Shown: positions 10,201 to 18,328, counted from the stretch's first letter. The stretch is 64,000 nt of DNA from JBCCSZ01 sp039821145 (GCA_039821145.1 JBCBOS010000016.1:1-64000), one strand, 5' to 3'. Numbers and translations: made by a program. The notes: generated from the sequence alone by a model not told the origin.

Positions 10201-11029
10201 CCGCTGATCCCACCACCGGAAGAGGCACAAACAGGTTGTCATTGAGGTCGGTGAGGGGAAACAAATGCTGCTTGGGGGTAAAGTTGCCACCGTGGGTGCC
10301 ATTGGTATACAGAGGGTGGTGCATGGCGATGATGACATTCTTGTTCCGGTTTTTCCGCACCAATTCTTCAAAGATGAAGGAAAACACCTTGCGACTCTTG
10401 GCCTCGCAACCATCGTTGATTTCCGGCTCCTTGTCCCAATCTGCCAACCACCACTGGGAATCGATGACCACAACGACCAAGTTGGGCCCCAATTCTACGA
10501 TTTCCGGTCCACTGCACCCTCGATCTGGCAAAAAGTAGTTTTCCCAGTCGTCTTCCTCCTCGATTCCTTTGTTGAGGTGTTTTTCAATGTACTTTTCTTG
10601 CCGCCGCAGGCCCTTCAATCCATACCGCCGCCAGTCGTGGTTGCCAGGGATGAAGATGGGACGGCCACTAAAATTGTCCAGGATCTGCAACTGGGCATCC
10701 AAGCGGTGTTCGCCGAGCTTGCGGTCTTTGCGCTCGCTTTTGGGGGGCAGGCCATCTGGATAAATGTTGTCTCCCAGGAAAATGACAGCACTGTTTTTGC
10801 CTGCCTTGTCGAGTTTGCGTTTGAGCAGGATCAAGGGAGGAGCCATTTCCCCTTCCGGAGAGTTGCCAGCATCGCCAATTAGAAAAACGGTGTGTTCCAA
10901 TTCTTCTTCTGGAGCAGTTTGGATGGATGGCCAATTTTTTTCCTCAGAGAGGACATTGAGTCTGTAATTGGCGCAAGAAGACAGTCCAATCAGGATCACG
11001 CACAGTAGTAGATGGGGTATTTTTTGCAT
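7265..11029 (-). CDS. Lipoprotein: metallophosphoesterase + Fam20C-like segment + outer-membrane beta-barrel
   Basis: A 1254-residue protein starting MQKIPHLLLCVILIGLSSC, a lipoprotein signal with the lipobox cysteine at 19. The N-terminal third is a calcineurin-type metallophosphoesterase: GDAGN, GDNIYPDG, GNHDWRRYG, MHHPLYTNG and GHEHSLQ appear in family order. The middle (about 600-660) carries FDMVIGDWDRHDDQW followed by PRDRDQPFSKYDG, which resembles the catalytic-loop and metal-binding segments of Fam20C-type kinases. The C-terminal 350 residues have GFNPDDGLFLG, an Omp85/surface-antigen-like barrel (MRGFRGERFYGGS), and end in Phe (GFGF). It therefore probably sits in the outer membrane with exposed or periplasmic enzymatic domains. 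ATG at 11050 and TTG at 11059 are alternative starts. Substrate unknown. Confidence 0.85.
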   Translation of the reverse strand: MQKIPHLLLCVILIGLSSCANYRLNVLSEEKNWPSIQTAPEEELEHTVFLIGDAGNSPEGEMAPPLILLKRKLDKAGKNSAVIFLGDNIYPDGLPPKSERKDRKLGEHRLDAQLQILDNFSGRPIFIPGNHDWRRYGLKGLRRQEKYIEKHLNKGIEEEDDWENYFLPDRGCSGPEIVELGPNLVVVVIDSQWWLADWDKEPEINDGCEAKSRKVFSFIFEELVRKNRNKNVIIAMHHPLYTNGTHGGNFTPKQHLFPLTDLNDNLFVPLPVVGSAVSFLRGVVGSRQDVAHQSYKDMKETIMAAAKKNGNFIFASGHEHSLQYFENDNQAFVVSGSGSKKSPTRLGNGAHFAYGHPGFSQLKFYKDGSAWVEFWTTDEENVDGKLVYRKKIRGALKSLEYSAPTDFPEYEQKQTEKMSKVLTTKVDKKGGVHNVLLGAHYRDLYLPDYRFEVLDLATHEGGMTPVKRGGGNQTNSLRLKDAKGRQWSLRSMTKDASRFIPYPFNKITAAQSIVEDNFLSTHPFAALAVPVMADAVNVYHTNPRLYYMAKQPALGVYNDIFGGGVYLLEERPSDGWEDRTSFGQPEKFISTPDVTEKLAKNHNHRIDQNWVVKSRLFDMVIGDWDRHDDQWRWAVFKDGDIKTYRPIPRDRDQPFSKYDGLFTGVARLTLPFLKQLKEYREDPGNAKWANYNARQFDKTFMNAMEWEDWAKEVRAIQEKLTDEVVEKAFAVWPEPAREQSKRLQEIVKYRRDNLLDIARAHYELLAREVHVAGTNDRDYFLIERLDDNKMRVRIYETNKKREKKSLYYDRTFLTAETKDVALFGMNDDDYFEISGSVDKGILVRIIGGLDDDEVVDRSKVSGGSKKTWVYDSMDKGNELDLGQEGRDRRSNNRELNIYNRKDYHYEYDFVMPFPILGFNPDDGLFLGTNMTFINYKFKKSPYGQIHQLNGQFAFATGAYNIAYLGDYLETFGKWDFLLDVQLQAPQYVVNFFGLGNESMRDEERSINFYRVRKSLYRLNPSFKKRIAAGSGSFIIGPVLERIKVEDTDDRFIVSDAANLPDQVFESRNYGGVDVRFNYENLDNLQMTTRGISFLSGIEWKTDLADSDISFARLQGSLTIYQSFTPKDRIVLATRIGGGHNFGDFPFHQAHVLGGRTNMRGFRGERFYGGSSFFHNTDLRLKLFNIDNSVLPFSLGVLGGFDYGRVWLDGEEGDNWHSSYGGGIWIAPIDFIVISTNLFISEEDQRFTVGIGFGF

Positions 11030-11362
11030 ATGCCTCGTTTGTTTTGCCATGCCAATCAAGCCCCACCAACCATCTCAGCTGCATTCTACTCGATCGGCCC
11101 GCCATTGATTTTTACAGAAGAAAAGGACTTTACAGAATCCTCTGTCTGTCCAAAAAGTGGGAAAATATAGGCAAAACAGAATTGGTTTGAGAATTTTATC
11201 GCCAGAAAGTTGGACTACGATCTCCCAGGCCCTACTGGATGAAATTTTCTGGCATTTGAGATTCTGTTTTGGCCAGGATACTGGTAAAAGAGAAAAATAG
11301 TCCTTAATTTTGTGGCAACTTGCATAGGCAAGCAAATAGAAATACTAAAAATTACGATACAT
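11030..11362. other. Divergent intergenic region
   Basis: Lies between the starts of the metallophosphoesterase lipoprotein and the small membrane protein, so it should hold promoters for both. I could not fix a -33/-7 pair with confidence. Confidence 0.4.
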
Positions 11363-11536
11363 ATGGCAGCTCACGAAGAAATTGTGTCCAGCAAATCGGA
11401 CCGCCGCACATACTGGCTCATCACCCTTGTCTCCACTGTCATTTGTGGATGGTTCCTCATCTACTGGTCGGAGTGGTTTTGGGTAGTTTTACCATTTGTT
11501 GGCACCTTCTTGGTAAAAGCGATGGACAGAATGTAG
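11363..11536 (+). CDS. Small membrane protein (57 aa)
   Basis: ATG at 11363 opens a 57-residue frame, MAAHEEIVSSKSDRR, then a hydrophobic region of about 32 residues with four Trp (YWLITLVSTVICGWFLIYW and beyond), ending LVKAMDRM. It could form one or two membrane helices. No family was recognised. A strong hairpin follows 30 nt after the stop. Confidence 0.5.
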   Translation: MAAHEEIVSSKSDRRTYWLITLVSTVICGWFLIYWSEWFWVVLPFVGTFLVKAMDRM

Positions 11537-11566
11537 GGAAAAAACTCCCGTTCTACCACAGCATTG

Positions 11567-11626
11567 GAAAGGCCTTCCGTGTACTTTGTCAACTCACCTT
11601 GACAGCAAACACGCGGAAGGCCTTTC
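11567..11626. repeat. Long imperfect palindrome after the small membrane gene
   Basis: The outer arms GAAAGGCCTTCCGTGT (11567-11582) and ACACGCGGAAGGCCTTTC (11609-11626) pair with one 2-nt bulge. An inner stem TGTCAA/TTGACA (11587-11592 and 11599-11604) closes the loop. Each outer arm itself contains AAGGCCTT. There is no T-run. It could stabilise or end the upstream transcript, be a REP-like unit, or act as a binding site. Confidence 0.6.
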
Positions 11627-11806
11627 GCATATTGTGACATTTATATTTGACTTGATGTAAGCCAGAAACAGATTTTTTCCTTCACAAAATGGCGCATTGC
11701 TTTTGTGAACGACAAGCGTTTAGGGAGAACACATGTAGATTGAATGTTCTCCGCCAAAAGTTCCAGTACAGTGGTATAGATGTTTGTTGTATAGTTTACT
11801 TGAAGG

Positions 11807-11911
11807 TCAATCCAGCAATTTCCGAATGCTTACGACATTTCCTTTCTTCTGGATTTTCTTTTTGATTTTCTTGTCTCGCTTCTCTAAGCTGTTAACGGTT
11901 ACGGGTTTCAT
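11807..11911 (-). CDS. Lysine-rich 34-residue peptide
   Basis: ATG at 11909-11911 opens MKPVTVNSLEKRDKKIKKKI and the frame ends in VVSIRKLLD before TGA at 11807. Eleven of 34 residues are Lys or Arg-like in a run typical of nucleic-acid- or ribosome-binding tails. A good -7-like element (TACATTTG) lies 44 nt upstream, and AAAGG sits at a plausible ribosome-binding distance. I do not recognise a family. The promoter and composition make it more than a random frame. Confidence 0.4.
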   Translation of the reverse strand: MKPVTVNSLEKRDKKIKKKIQKKGNVVSIRKLLD

Positions 11912-11955
11912 AGTATGCCTTTTGTATTAAAATTCTCTCGATATTTGTGACATAA

Positions 11956-11963
11956 CAAATGTA
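11956..11963 (-). promoter_or_regulatory. Putative -7 element TACATTTG
   Basis: On the minus strand TACATTTG matches the Bacteroidota -7 consensus TAnnTTTG exactly. It lies 44 nt upstream of the 34-residue peptide start, which predicts a leader of about 38 nt. A T-rich tract lies at the expected -33 position but without a clear TTG. Confidence 0.45.
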
Positions 11964-12093
11964 CCGAAAGTATTGCAAAAAAACGAAATACTTGGGCACA
12001 CATATAGAAGATTTTGCATATACGGTGTATGACCCTCACAAATTTGGGGCTGACCTGCACAAAAAAGGTGGTAAACGCCCACGGCCTACTTGC

Positions 12094-13389
12094 TCAATCT
12101 GTCGTCAAAAGCTCTTGGATGGACACGACCACCGCCCGAACACCTGTCTTGAGGGTCGGTTCTGCTTGGGGGGCAAATTTATTGGAATGCAGTGAAGGCA
12201 GCCGGATGTTCTTTGCTGCAGCTGCCGCAATTTTCTCTTCCTTTACAGCCCCCAATCGCAACATCAAGATGGGAATGTTGTCATCTGTCAGCCCGTATCG
12301 CCCAAAGTCTTCTCCTCCCATCACGGAAGCTTGCTCAATGACCTGTTCCTCGCCCATTTTTTGTGCCAATGCCCCGGCAATGCGAGCTGTCAGAGCAGGA
12401 TCATTGTACAACGCAGGGGTAAATTCTGGTCGCACCGTCAATTTGGGCATCAACTCCTCGGGTACCCCCGCACTCTCGGCCACCCCGGCAATGGTCCGCC
12501 CAATGCGCTCGATCAAAGCATCCCGCACCTCCTTGCTGTAAGAACGCAGGGTCAATTCCATCTTGACTTCATCGGGAATGACATTTCCCTTGGTCCCTCC
12601 ATGAATGGCTCCCACCGTAATCACTGCAGGCTCCAAGGGACTCACTTCCCGGCTGACAATCGTTTGCAAGGCCATGATGATGCGCGCAGCAATGACCACC
12701 GGGTCGATGGTCGTATGCGGATAGGCCCCATGTCCGCCTTTACCATACACCTCAATGTCGACCATATCTACATTGGCCATCATGAAGCCAGCCTTGTATC
12801 CGACCGTTCCCGCTGCCATGGTGGAACTCACGTGCAAAGCCAAAGCATAGTCTGGTTTGGGAAAACGCTCGAAAAGGCCATCCGCCAACATTGCCTTGGC
12901 CCCACCACTCCGCTCTTCTGCAGGCTGTGCGATGAAAACCAGGGTTCCCTTCCACTGCGCCCGCAAGGCAGCCAATTGCTCGGCAGCGCCCAACCACACG
13001 GCCATGTGCATGTCGTGACCACAAGCATGCATGACGCCCACTTCTTTGCCTGCCTCATCTTTGGCCACCACCTTGCTCGCATAAGACAAACCTGTTTCTT
13101 CCACAATCGGCAAGGCATCTGTATCGGTGCGGTACATGACAACCGGGCCTTCCCCATTGCGCAGTACCCCCACCACTCCGTACCCACCAATTCCCTCGGT
13201 AACTTCATATCCAATCCGGCGCATTTCCTTGGCCAGATACGCACTGGTTTCTTTTTCGTAAAAGGACAATTCGGGATGAGCATGCAAATGCTGGTAGGTT
13301 TCCAACAGTCGCTTGAAGTCTACCTGGGCCATCAGAGCACATTGGCAAGACAAGAGCATCAGGAGGGCAAAAATGGTTCTGTGCATCAT
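12094..13389 (-). CDS. M20-family amidohydrolase (N-acyl amino acid/hippurate hydrolase-like), exported
   Basis: A 431-residue zinc hydrolase with an N-terminal signal peptide (FALLMLLSCQCALMAQ). M20D hallmarks are present: HAHPELSFYE, YRTDTDALP (metal/catalytic Asp), HACGHDMH, AQPAEERSGG (catalytic Glu-Glu) and GGEDFGRY near the C-terminus, with a dimerisation domain in between. The family removes acyl groups from N-acyl amino acids. The exact substrate cannot be read from sequence. The signal peptide places it in the periplasm, as in many Bacteroidota homologues. It is divergent from the glycosyltransferase. ATG codons at 13389 and 13386 are both possible. Confidence 0.9.
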   Translation of the reverse strand: MMHRTIFALLMLLSCQCALMAQVDFKRLLETYQHLHAHPELSFYEKETSAYLAKEMRRIGYEVTEGIGGYGVVGVLRNGEGPVVMYRTDTDALPIVEETGLSYASKVVAKDEAGKEVGVMHACGHDMHMAVWLGAAEQLAALRAQWKGTLVFIAQPAEERSGGAKAMLADGLFERFPKPDYALALHVSSTMAAGTVGYKAGFMMANVDMVDIEVYGKGGHGAYPHTTIDPVVIAARIIMALQTIVSREVSPLEPAVITVGAIHGGTKGNVIPDEVKMELTLRSYSKEVRDALIERIGRTIAGVAESAGVPEELMPKLTVRPEFTPALYNDPALTARIAGALAQKMGEEQVIEQASVMGGEDFGRYGLTDDNIPILMLRLGAVKEEKIAAAAAKNIRLPSLHSNKFAPQAEPTLKTGVRAVVVSIQELLTTD

Positions 13390-13497
13390 ACAATTGGGTA
13401 TTTTAAAGGGGCAAATATGTCAGATCCTAACAAATGTATCCTAAAAGTAAAATTTGTTTCCGAACAAACAGATGATAGGCTGTACTTTGAGTACATC

Positions 13498-14175
13498 TTG
13501 CAAATATCCATCATCATACCAGTCCTCAATGAGGAAGATTCGCTTGGCCAGCAATTGGACTGGCTCTACAGTTGGGGGGAAAAAGCAGAGATCATTTTGG
13601 CTGATGGGGGAAGCACCGATGGCAGCAGCCAGGTGGTGGCAGCATTCAAAGAAGCCCGCTGGCTGGACTGCCCGCAGAGGGGCCGGGCCTTTCAAATGAA
13701 TCATGCGGCCCGACTGGCCAAGGGAGATGTCTTGTTTTTTCTCCATGCCGATACCCGTCCGCCTGCTCAAACCCTGTCCTACATTCGCCAAAGCCTGGCA
13801 GATTCGGAAGTCTTTGCGGGAAGTTTTCGCATTCGTTTCGACCATCCCCATTGGTTTTATCGCTTTTGCGCCAGTCTGTCGAAGCTCAATTACAGCTTTA
13901 GCACCTATGGCGATCAGGGACTTTTCGTCCGAAAGAAAGATTTCATGGAGATCGGTGGCTTTCAGGAAATTCCTTTTTTGGAAGATGTAGAGATTCAGTA
14001 CCGACTTCGCAAACGCGGTCGCTTTCAAAAACTGCCCTACGACATGTACACCAGTGTCCGCCGCTTTGAGGCCAAGGGAAAGTATCGCCAAGCAACCCTC
14101 AATTTGTTGTTGCTGCTGGCTTATTTGCTGGGCTTTTCTCCCAAACGGCTCAAAAAATGGTATCCAGACTCTTGA
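13498..14175 (+). CDS. TIGR04283-type family 2 glycosyltransferase
   Basis: A GT-A glycosyltransferase beginning ISIIIPVLNEEDSLG, with ADGGSTDGS, the acceptor-side RGRAFQMNHAA, the metal-binding HADTRPP (DxD-like) and FLEDVEIQYRLRKRGR. These are the motifs of the TIGR04283 group, named for arsenosugar biosynthesis. No arsenic gene is nearby, so that substrate is not supported here. The TTG at 13498 gives 225 residues and matches where the family normally starts. An ATG at 13417 adds 27 residues but leaves only 27 bp to the divergent gene, too little for two promoters. Confidence 0.8.
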   Translation: MQISIIIPVLNEEDSLGQQLDWLYSWGEKAEIILADGGSTDGSSQVVAAFKEARWLDCPQRGRAFQMNHAARLAKGDVLFFLHADTRPPAQTLSYIRQSLADSEVFAGSFRIRFDHPHWFYRFCASLSKLNYSFSTYGDQGLFVRKKDFMEIGGFQEIPFLEDVEIQYRLRKRGRFQKLPYDMYTSVRRFEAKGKYRQATLNLLLLLAYLLGFSPKRLKKWYPDS

Positions 14176-14601
14176 TCTACCAGCAGATGTCCGACAGATT
14201 CTCCTCCCCTTCCCAAGTCACTTTTGTGCAAAAAAGAAAGACCTTTCGTGTATTAGAGTGAATTCTAGCCATCAATAATATCATCTTTTTTACTATTTTT
14301 ACCAGCCTTGCACGGTCGCTAACTTCAATGAAACGGATTTTTTTTGAAAAAAAGCATTGCTCCATAGAGCAAAGCCTGGTTTGCGGTGTTACTAATTGAA
14401 AATCATCGAATCTTGCTAAATAGGAACAAGACATCATCTCTCTTCTAGGTGGTTTTCGGTGATTGATTGGCCACCTCGCTAACTTCATTAAACTGGTAGT
14501 ATAATCGCACAAACTTGCGCGCTAGCGCTTGTATTAGGGAACCATGCAAACAATCAAATCCGTCAAAAATCTAAATACCTTATCAATGACAAGCTGACGA
14601 G
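14176..14601. other. Intergenic region with an imperfect direct repeat
   Basis: TCGCTAACTTCAATGAAAC (14315-14333) recurs as TCGCTAACTTCATTAAAC (14476-14493), about 160 bp apart. No gene is supported on either strand. The copies might be binding sites upstream of the anti-sigma-like gene at 14602. Confidence 0.4.
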
Positions 14602-15360
14602 ATGGAATTAGACGAACATCTTTACGAATCTTTCCGCAACTACTTAACAGGGGCTTTATCCAAAGAGGAACAGGCAGCTTTCGAAGAACGCCTGGAAACG
14701 GATGAGGATTTTGCCCAACTGTTTGAAGAAGAAAAACAATTTACTGAAACACTGCAAAGTGTCCTATTCAGTGAAGAGTTCATGGCTTCTGCCGATCATT
14801 CTGTAGAAGTCCCAAAGGAAGCCCCCACCAATCCAAGAGCAGAAGCCTCCGCTGACTCCCCCTTTCAATGGGTGCTGGCCGCAGCTGTGCTGGCATTGCT
14901 GTGCATACTGGCTCTCTGGAATTACGGAACCGGGGGCAATACCATGAAAATAGGAACGGCCATTGCCAAAAGCCAACAGCTCTCTTCGCCCGACAGGCAA
15001 CCAAGACAGGAGCCCATCATCAGCCAAACCCTGATGGTCCAACAACTCCACGACATGCCGTCCCAAGCTGGTGCCCTGGACAGCATTCAAATTCGAATAT
15101 TCAGGAGTGAGAAATCGCAATCTTTGTACTGCCAAAGAGAAATGCGGTTGCTGGAATTGTATCTAACAGATGACTTGCGGGAACATCTTCAAGGACTGAC
15201 CATCAAGCAATTGGATACCGAAAGTTTTCCCAACACATTTGTTCAACTCAACGATACCTACTATCCTTTTCAGCCTTCCAGAGAAGAACAGCCATTGGAA
15301 TCGGAAAAGCGATCAGAGGTCTTGCAACGGTTGGACAATCGCTCGGCTGAAAACAGATGA
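14602..15360 (+). CDS. Single-pass membrane protein with anti-sigma-like N-terminus
   Basis: A 252-residue protein. Residues 1-60 (NYLTGALSKEEQAAFEERLE, then DEDFAQLFEEE) have the acidic helical pattern also found at the start of the TPR membrane proteins at 20534 and 50186. A membrane helix follows at about 90-110 (WVLAAAVLALLCILALW), and a C-terminal domain of about 140 residues has no TPR repeats. By analogy the N-terminus is cytoplasmic and could bind a sigma factor, but no sigma gene is adjacent. The C-terminal half is not recognised. It converges with the DUF763 gene, 2 nt away. Confidence 0.65.
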   Translation: MELDEHLYESFRNYLTGALSKEEQAAFEERLETDEDFAQLFEEEKQFTETLQSVLFSEEFMASADHSVEVPKEAPTNPRAEASADSPFQWVLAAAVLALLCILALWNYGTGGNTMKIGTAIAKSQQLSSPDRQPRQEPIISQTLMVQQLHDMPSQAGALDSIQIRIFRSEKSQSLYCQREMRLLELYLTDDLREHLQGLTIKQLDTESFPNTFVQLNDTYYPFQPSREEQPLESEKRSEVLQRLDNRSAENR

Positions 15361-15362
15361 GA

Positions 15363-16613
15363 TCACAGTTGGCCGCTTTGAAAGCCACCGAATAAGTTGA
15401 GCTGTTGCTGACGAGGCTTCCTCCGCCTTTTTTCATACAGACTGCGCTGATCTCTACCGTCGAAGGTCGTCCGACCACCCAACAGATTGCTCTGTGCCCA
15501 TTCTTCCTCGATCAGGTCGTCGAACTTGTCATTGGGGACAAAATCTTTTTCCAAGCGGCGGGCCGTATTGTGCAAGCTTTTGATCGCCCGCTGCTTGTCG
15601 GAATGCCCAATCTTGGCCCGACTGACGGCATGTCGAAGGGTGTGGATGGTTTCATCGTATACCTTGGTGGGTACGGGAAAGGGGTGACCATCCTTGCCAC
15701 CGTGGGCAAAAGAGTAACGGGCTGGATCTTCAAAACGAGAGGGAGTGCCATAGATGACTTCACTCACCAACGTCAGGGATTGCAAAGTCCGGGGGCCAAG
15801 TCCCTTGAGCAACAAAAGATTCTCGAACTCGTGCAGATCCCGGTTGTTGGCCGCGGCAATGACTGAGCCCAATCGCTTCTTGTCGACGTCCTTGGCTTTG
15901 ACATCGTGATGGGCAGGCATGCGAATCTGCCGAATCTCCTTTCCAATTCTGGTGGGATGTTCCTGCACGACTTTCAAGATCCCTTGCCGGGTATTCTCCG
16001 CAGTCGAAGTGGTCAAGTTCAACAGCAAGCCCTGATTGCGGCCACAGACAGCAGAATGAGGATCATCCAGAAAGGACTCGAAATGACGGGAATGCCAGTG
16101 ATAGCGACGGGCATAGCCATTGTGCTGGTTGAGACCTTGTTGTACCACCACCCATTCGCCCTCTTTGGTCAGGATGAAGGAATGCAAATAAATGTTGAAC
16201 CCGTCTTGCAAAGCGGTATTGTCTACCTTGGCCACCAAACGGCTGTTCTTGGCCAGCGCCATGCCATCCAAGCCCGTCTTCATCCCCACTTCCATCAATT
16301 CCCGAGGCGTTTTGAGCGAATGCTTGCCCCGGCCTCCACAAACGTACAAGCCCAACTGATGAGAAATGGGATTGATGGCCCGCTTCAAAGCACCAACCAC
16401 TGAGGTCGTGATGCCAGATGAATGCCAGTCCATCCCCAATACAGCTCCAAACGACTGGAACCAAAGAGGATCACTCAGTCGCTCCAACAACTCCTTTTGT
16501 CCATACTCGATGACAATGGCCTCCACGATGGCACGGCCCAACTTGCTCATCCGAGTGGCCAGCCAGGCGGGGACTTTTCCGTGGTGCAAGGGCAAATCGG
16601 CATGTCTCATCAT
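15363..16613 (-). CDS. DUF763 family protein
   Basis: A 416-residue soluble protein beginning MMRHADLPLHHGKVPAWL, followed by KLGRAIVEAIVIEYG; this start and length are characteristic of DUF763. Conserved blocks include LGMDWHSSGITTSV, GLYVCGGRGKHS and a helix-hairpin-helix-like LLLKGLGPRTLQSLTLVSE in the C-terminal half. The family is widespread and uncharacterised; the HhH-like segment hints at nucleic-acid contact (inference). ATG 16613 is preferred over a TTG 54 nt upstream. It is divergent from the secreted protein at 16814 across about 200 bp. Confidence 0.9.
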   Translation of the reverse strand: MMRHADLPLHHGKVPAWLATRMSKLGRAIVEAIVIEYGQKELLERLSDPLWFQSFGAVLGMDWHSSGITTSVVGALKRAINPISHQLGLYVCGGRGKHSLKTPRELMEVGMKTGLDGMALAKNSRLVAKVDNTALQDGFNIYLHSFILTKEGEWVVVQQGLNQHNGYARRYHWHSRHFESFLDDPHSAVCGRNQGLLLNLTTSTAENTRQGILKVVQEHPTRIGKEIRQIRMPAHHDVKAKDVDKKRLGSVIAAANNRDLHEFENLLLLKGLGPRTLQSLTLVSEVIYGTPSRFEDPARYSFAHGGKDGHPFPVPTKVYDETIHTLRHAVSRAKIGHSDKQRAIKSLHNTARRLEKDFVPNDKFDDLIEEEWAQSNLLGGRTTFDGRDQRSLYEKRRRKPRQQQLNLFGGFQSGQL

Positions 16614-16813
16614 CTGCTGCGGTTTCAATTTTGCCAACAAGATACGACAATCAAAAATAAAACACAATTTATTTCAACTTTCAAAACAAAACACATTCCG
16701 TTTATTTCTCTTTTTATCAGCTCTTTGCCAAGAAACCGACACTGCAAATACGACACAGGGCGCATATTGGTCCGTCTTGCCAAAACTGGCCAAAGATTTG
16801 CTGCTTTCTCCAT

Positions 16814-17401
16814 ATGAAAAAGTTACTTCTATTTTGTTGTCTGTGTACTGCCTGGAGCTTTCTACAGGCCCAAGACCAAGGGATGGCAAGCCCATCTACA
16901 GCCTTAACCCAAGCGGGTGAAGACCCAGAAGATGAGACGGATGAGGGCTATGATGAAAGATCCATCCGCAAACAGTTTTACCTACACTGCAACATGTTGG
17001 AAAGTGCGATTGCCGAGGGAGACATGCAACTGTTTGCCACCTCCAACGATCGCTTGCAAAGTCTCATGCAGGAAGTCATCTCTCAGGGGGAAAAACAGCA
17101 GATGGCGGTAAAAAGTGAGATGGAACGCGCCCACCCAGGAAGTACCACCTCTCCACAGAAAGTCGTCCAGAAGGCTCGGAGTGGTGCAGCACCCAGGGCC
17201 AAACGGGCCAAAATTGGACAGGAAGAAATGCAGTATTTGACCCAAAACCGAAAGCAACTGTTCGAGAAAGAAGAAATCCTGACTCAACAACGCCAATGGA
17301 TGGAGTCGTCTCGTTCCAAACGCATTTCAGGCAAAAACATCCAGAGCCAGCAGACGGAGGACTTGAAGAAGATCTATCAGGAGTTTCGCGACAGCTTGTA
17401 A
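16814..17401 (+). CDS. Secreted helical protein of unknown function
   Basis: A 195-residue protein with a clear signal peptide (MKKLLLFCCLCTAWSFLQAQ, cleavage near 20). The remainder is charged and mostly helical. It has an acidic patch (EDPEDETDEGYDE), a basic Ala-rich linker (RSGAAPRAKRAK) and Gln-rich C-terminal helices. No known family was recognised. It is followed 74 nt later by a T9SS mini-protein on the same strand, so the two may share a transcript. Confidence 0.6.
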   Translation: MKKLLLFCCLCTAWSFLQAQDQGMASPSTALTQAGEDPEDETDEGYDERSIRKQFYLHCNMLESAIAEGDMQLFATSNDRLQSLMQEVISQGEKQQMAVKSEMERAHPGSTTSPQKVVQKARSGAAPRAKRAKIGQEEMQYLTQNRKQLFEKEEILTQQRQWMESSRSKRISGKNIQSQQTEDLKKIYQEFRDSL

Positions 17402-17475
17402 ACCAGCGGGTAGAACATTCATTAAACCTTTGTGGCATTCTACAGTCAAAGACTTGAATCAAGACCTGAGATGTC

Positions 17476-17856
17476 ATGAAAGCTAGTGTACTTTTGAGCC
17501 TGGGAATCCTGTTCTTTTTGTTGCCGTGGACACATCAGCCCGCGCAGACAACAGCCAATCCTGTCGTCCAAACACCTTCGCCTGTGGCCAGCCCTTTGCC
17601 CCAGCTGGATTCCCTGCGCATCTTTCCCAATCCAAGCATCCGCCAGCTTACCATCGACGGACTTCCCCAGCAAAGCACTGTCTCCATCCGACTGTACAAC
17701 GTACTTGGCCGACTGCTGTGGGAAGGACAAAGCACCTACCAAAGCGCCTATCAACTCGACCTTCAAGCCTTTCCCAGGGGAGCCTACCTCTTGCAAATCC
17801 AAAATGGTCAACACATTCAGACCCGCAAGATTGTCAAGGCACAACTCGTCGCCTGA
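17476..17856 (+). CDS. Minimal T9SS type A sorting-domain protein
   Basis: A 126-residue protein with a signal peptide (1-22) and a Pro/Thr-rich linker. The T9SS C-terminal sorting domain makes up nearly everything else: LRIFPNPS, VSIRLYNVLGRLLWEG, then FPRGAYLLQIQNG and a basic end. Such domains normally trail a large cargo, and here no cargo domain exists. It may be a tiny surface-attached peptide or a domain left after loss of its passenger. Linker residues 23-45 are the only candidate mature sequence. Confidence 0.75.
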   Translation: MKASVLLSLGILFFLLPWTHQPAQTTANPVVQTPSPVASPLPQLDSLRIFPNPSIRQLTIDGLPQQSTVSIRLYNVLGRLLWEGQSTYQSAYQLDLQAFPRGAYLLQIQNGQHIQTRKIVKAQLVA

Positions 17857-18328
17857 AGAAGCCAGCCTCATCACAATGGCATTTTTCGCTTCGTATTGGT
17901 CCAAAACCAGCTCTTCAAAATCCCCAATTACCCATTCTACAAAACTTACTTTTGGTGTTCTTTTAGGAACGAGGATTTTGGGCCTTGCGGGTGATGTAGT
18001 ATATTGAATCGGTTTTCTTACAAGCATCAACTTTATTGGACAGCATATTTGCAAAAGATGGTAAACCCATCAAGCGATACACCCTACAAGTGACGTTGGT
18101 GGCCGCTTACCATCACTCTACTCATGTGACAACATACAGAGGCATTGGGGACAATGAAATGAAGAGCGCAATGATTTCTCCCCAAAACACAAGCCTCCAC
18201 ATATCTGGATCTTCACGCACAACTTCATGGTACATATCTGTTGCAAGCAACTCCCTTGCCATGGGGCTATCGAAGATTTTCAATAAATTAGCAAAATATT
18301 ACTCGTTCACAAACAATAATTACACAGT
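17857..18328. other. Intergenic region before the acyl-CoA synthetase
   Basis: About 470 bp without a gene I can support. A minus-strand frame across 17830-18054 has moderately protein-like composition but runs antisense through the T9SS mini-gene, so I left it out. No terminator-grade hairpin was seen. Confidence 0.4.

Noticed and set aside
12331..13416. Long N-terminal extension of the glycosyltransferase frame
   Set aside because: It runs antisense through the M20 amidohydrolase and has no protein-like features; the family starts at ISIIIPVLNEE.
17446..18054. Minus-strand frame of 202 codons
   Set aside because: The last 140 codons are antisense to the T9SS mini-gene. The first 60 look somewhat coding but match nothing I know, so I did not call it.
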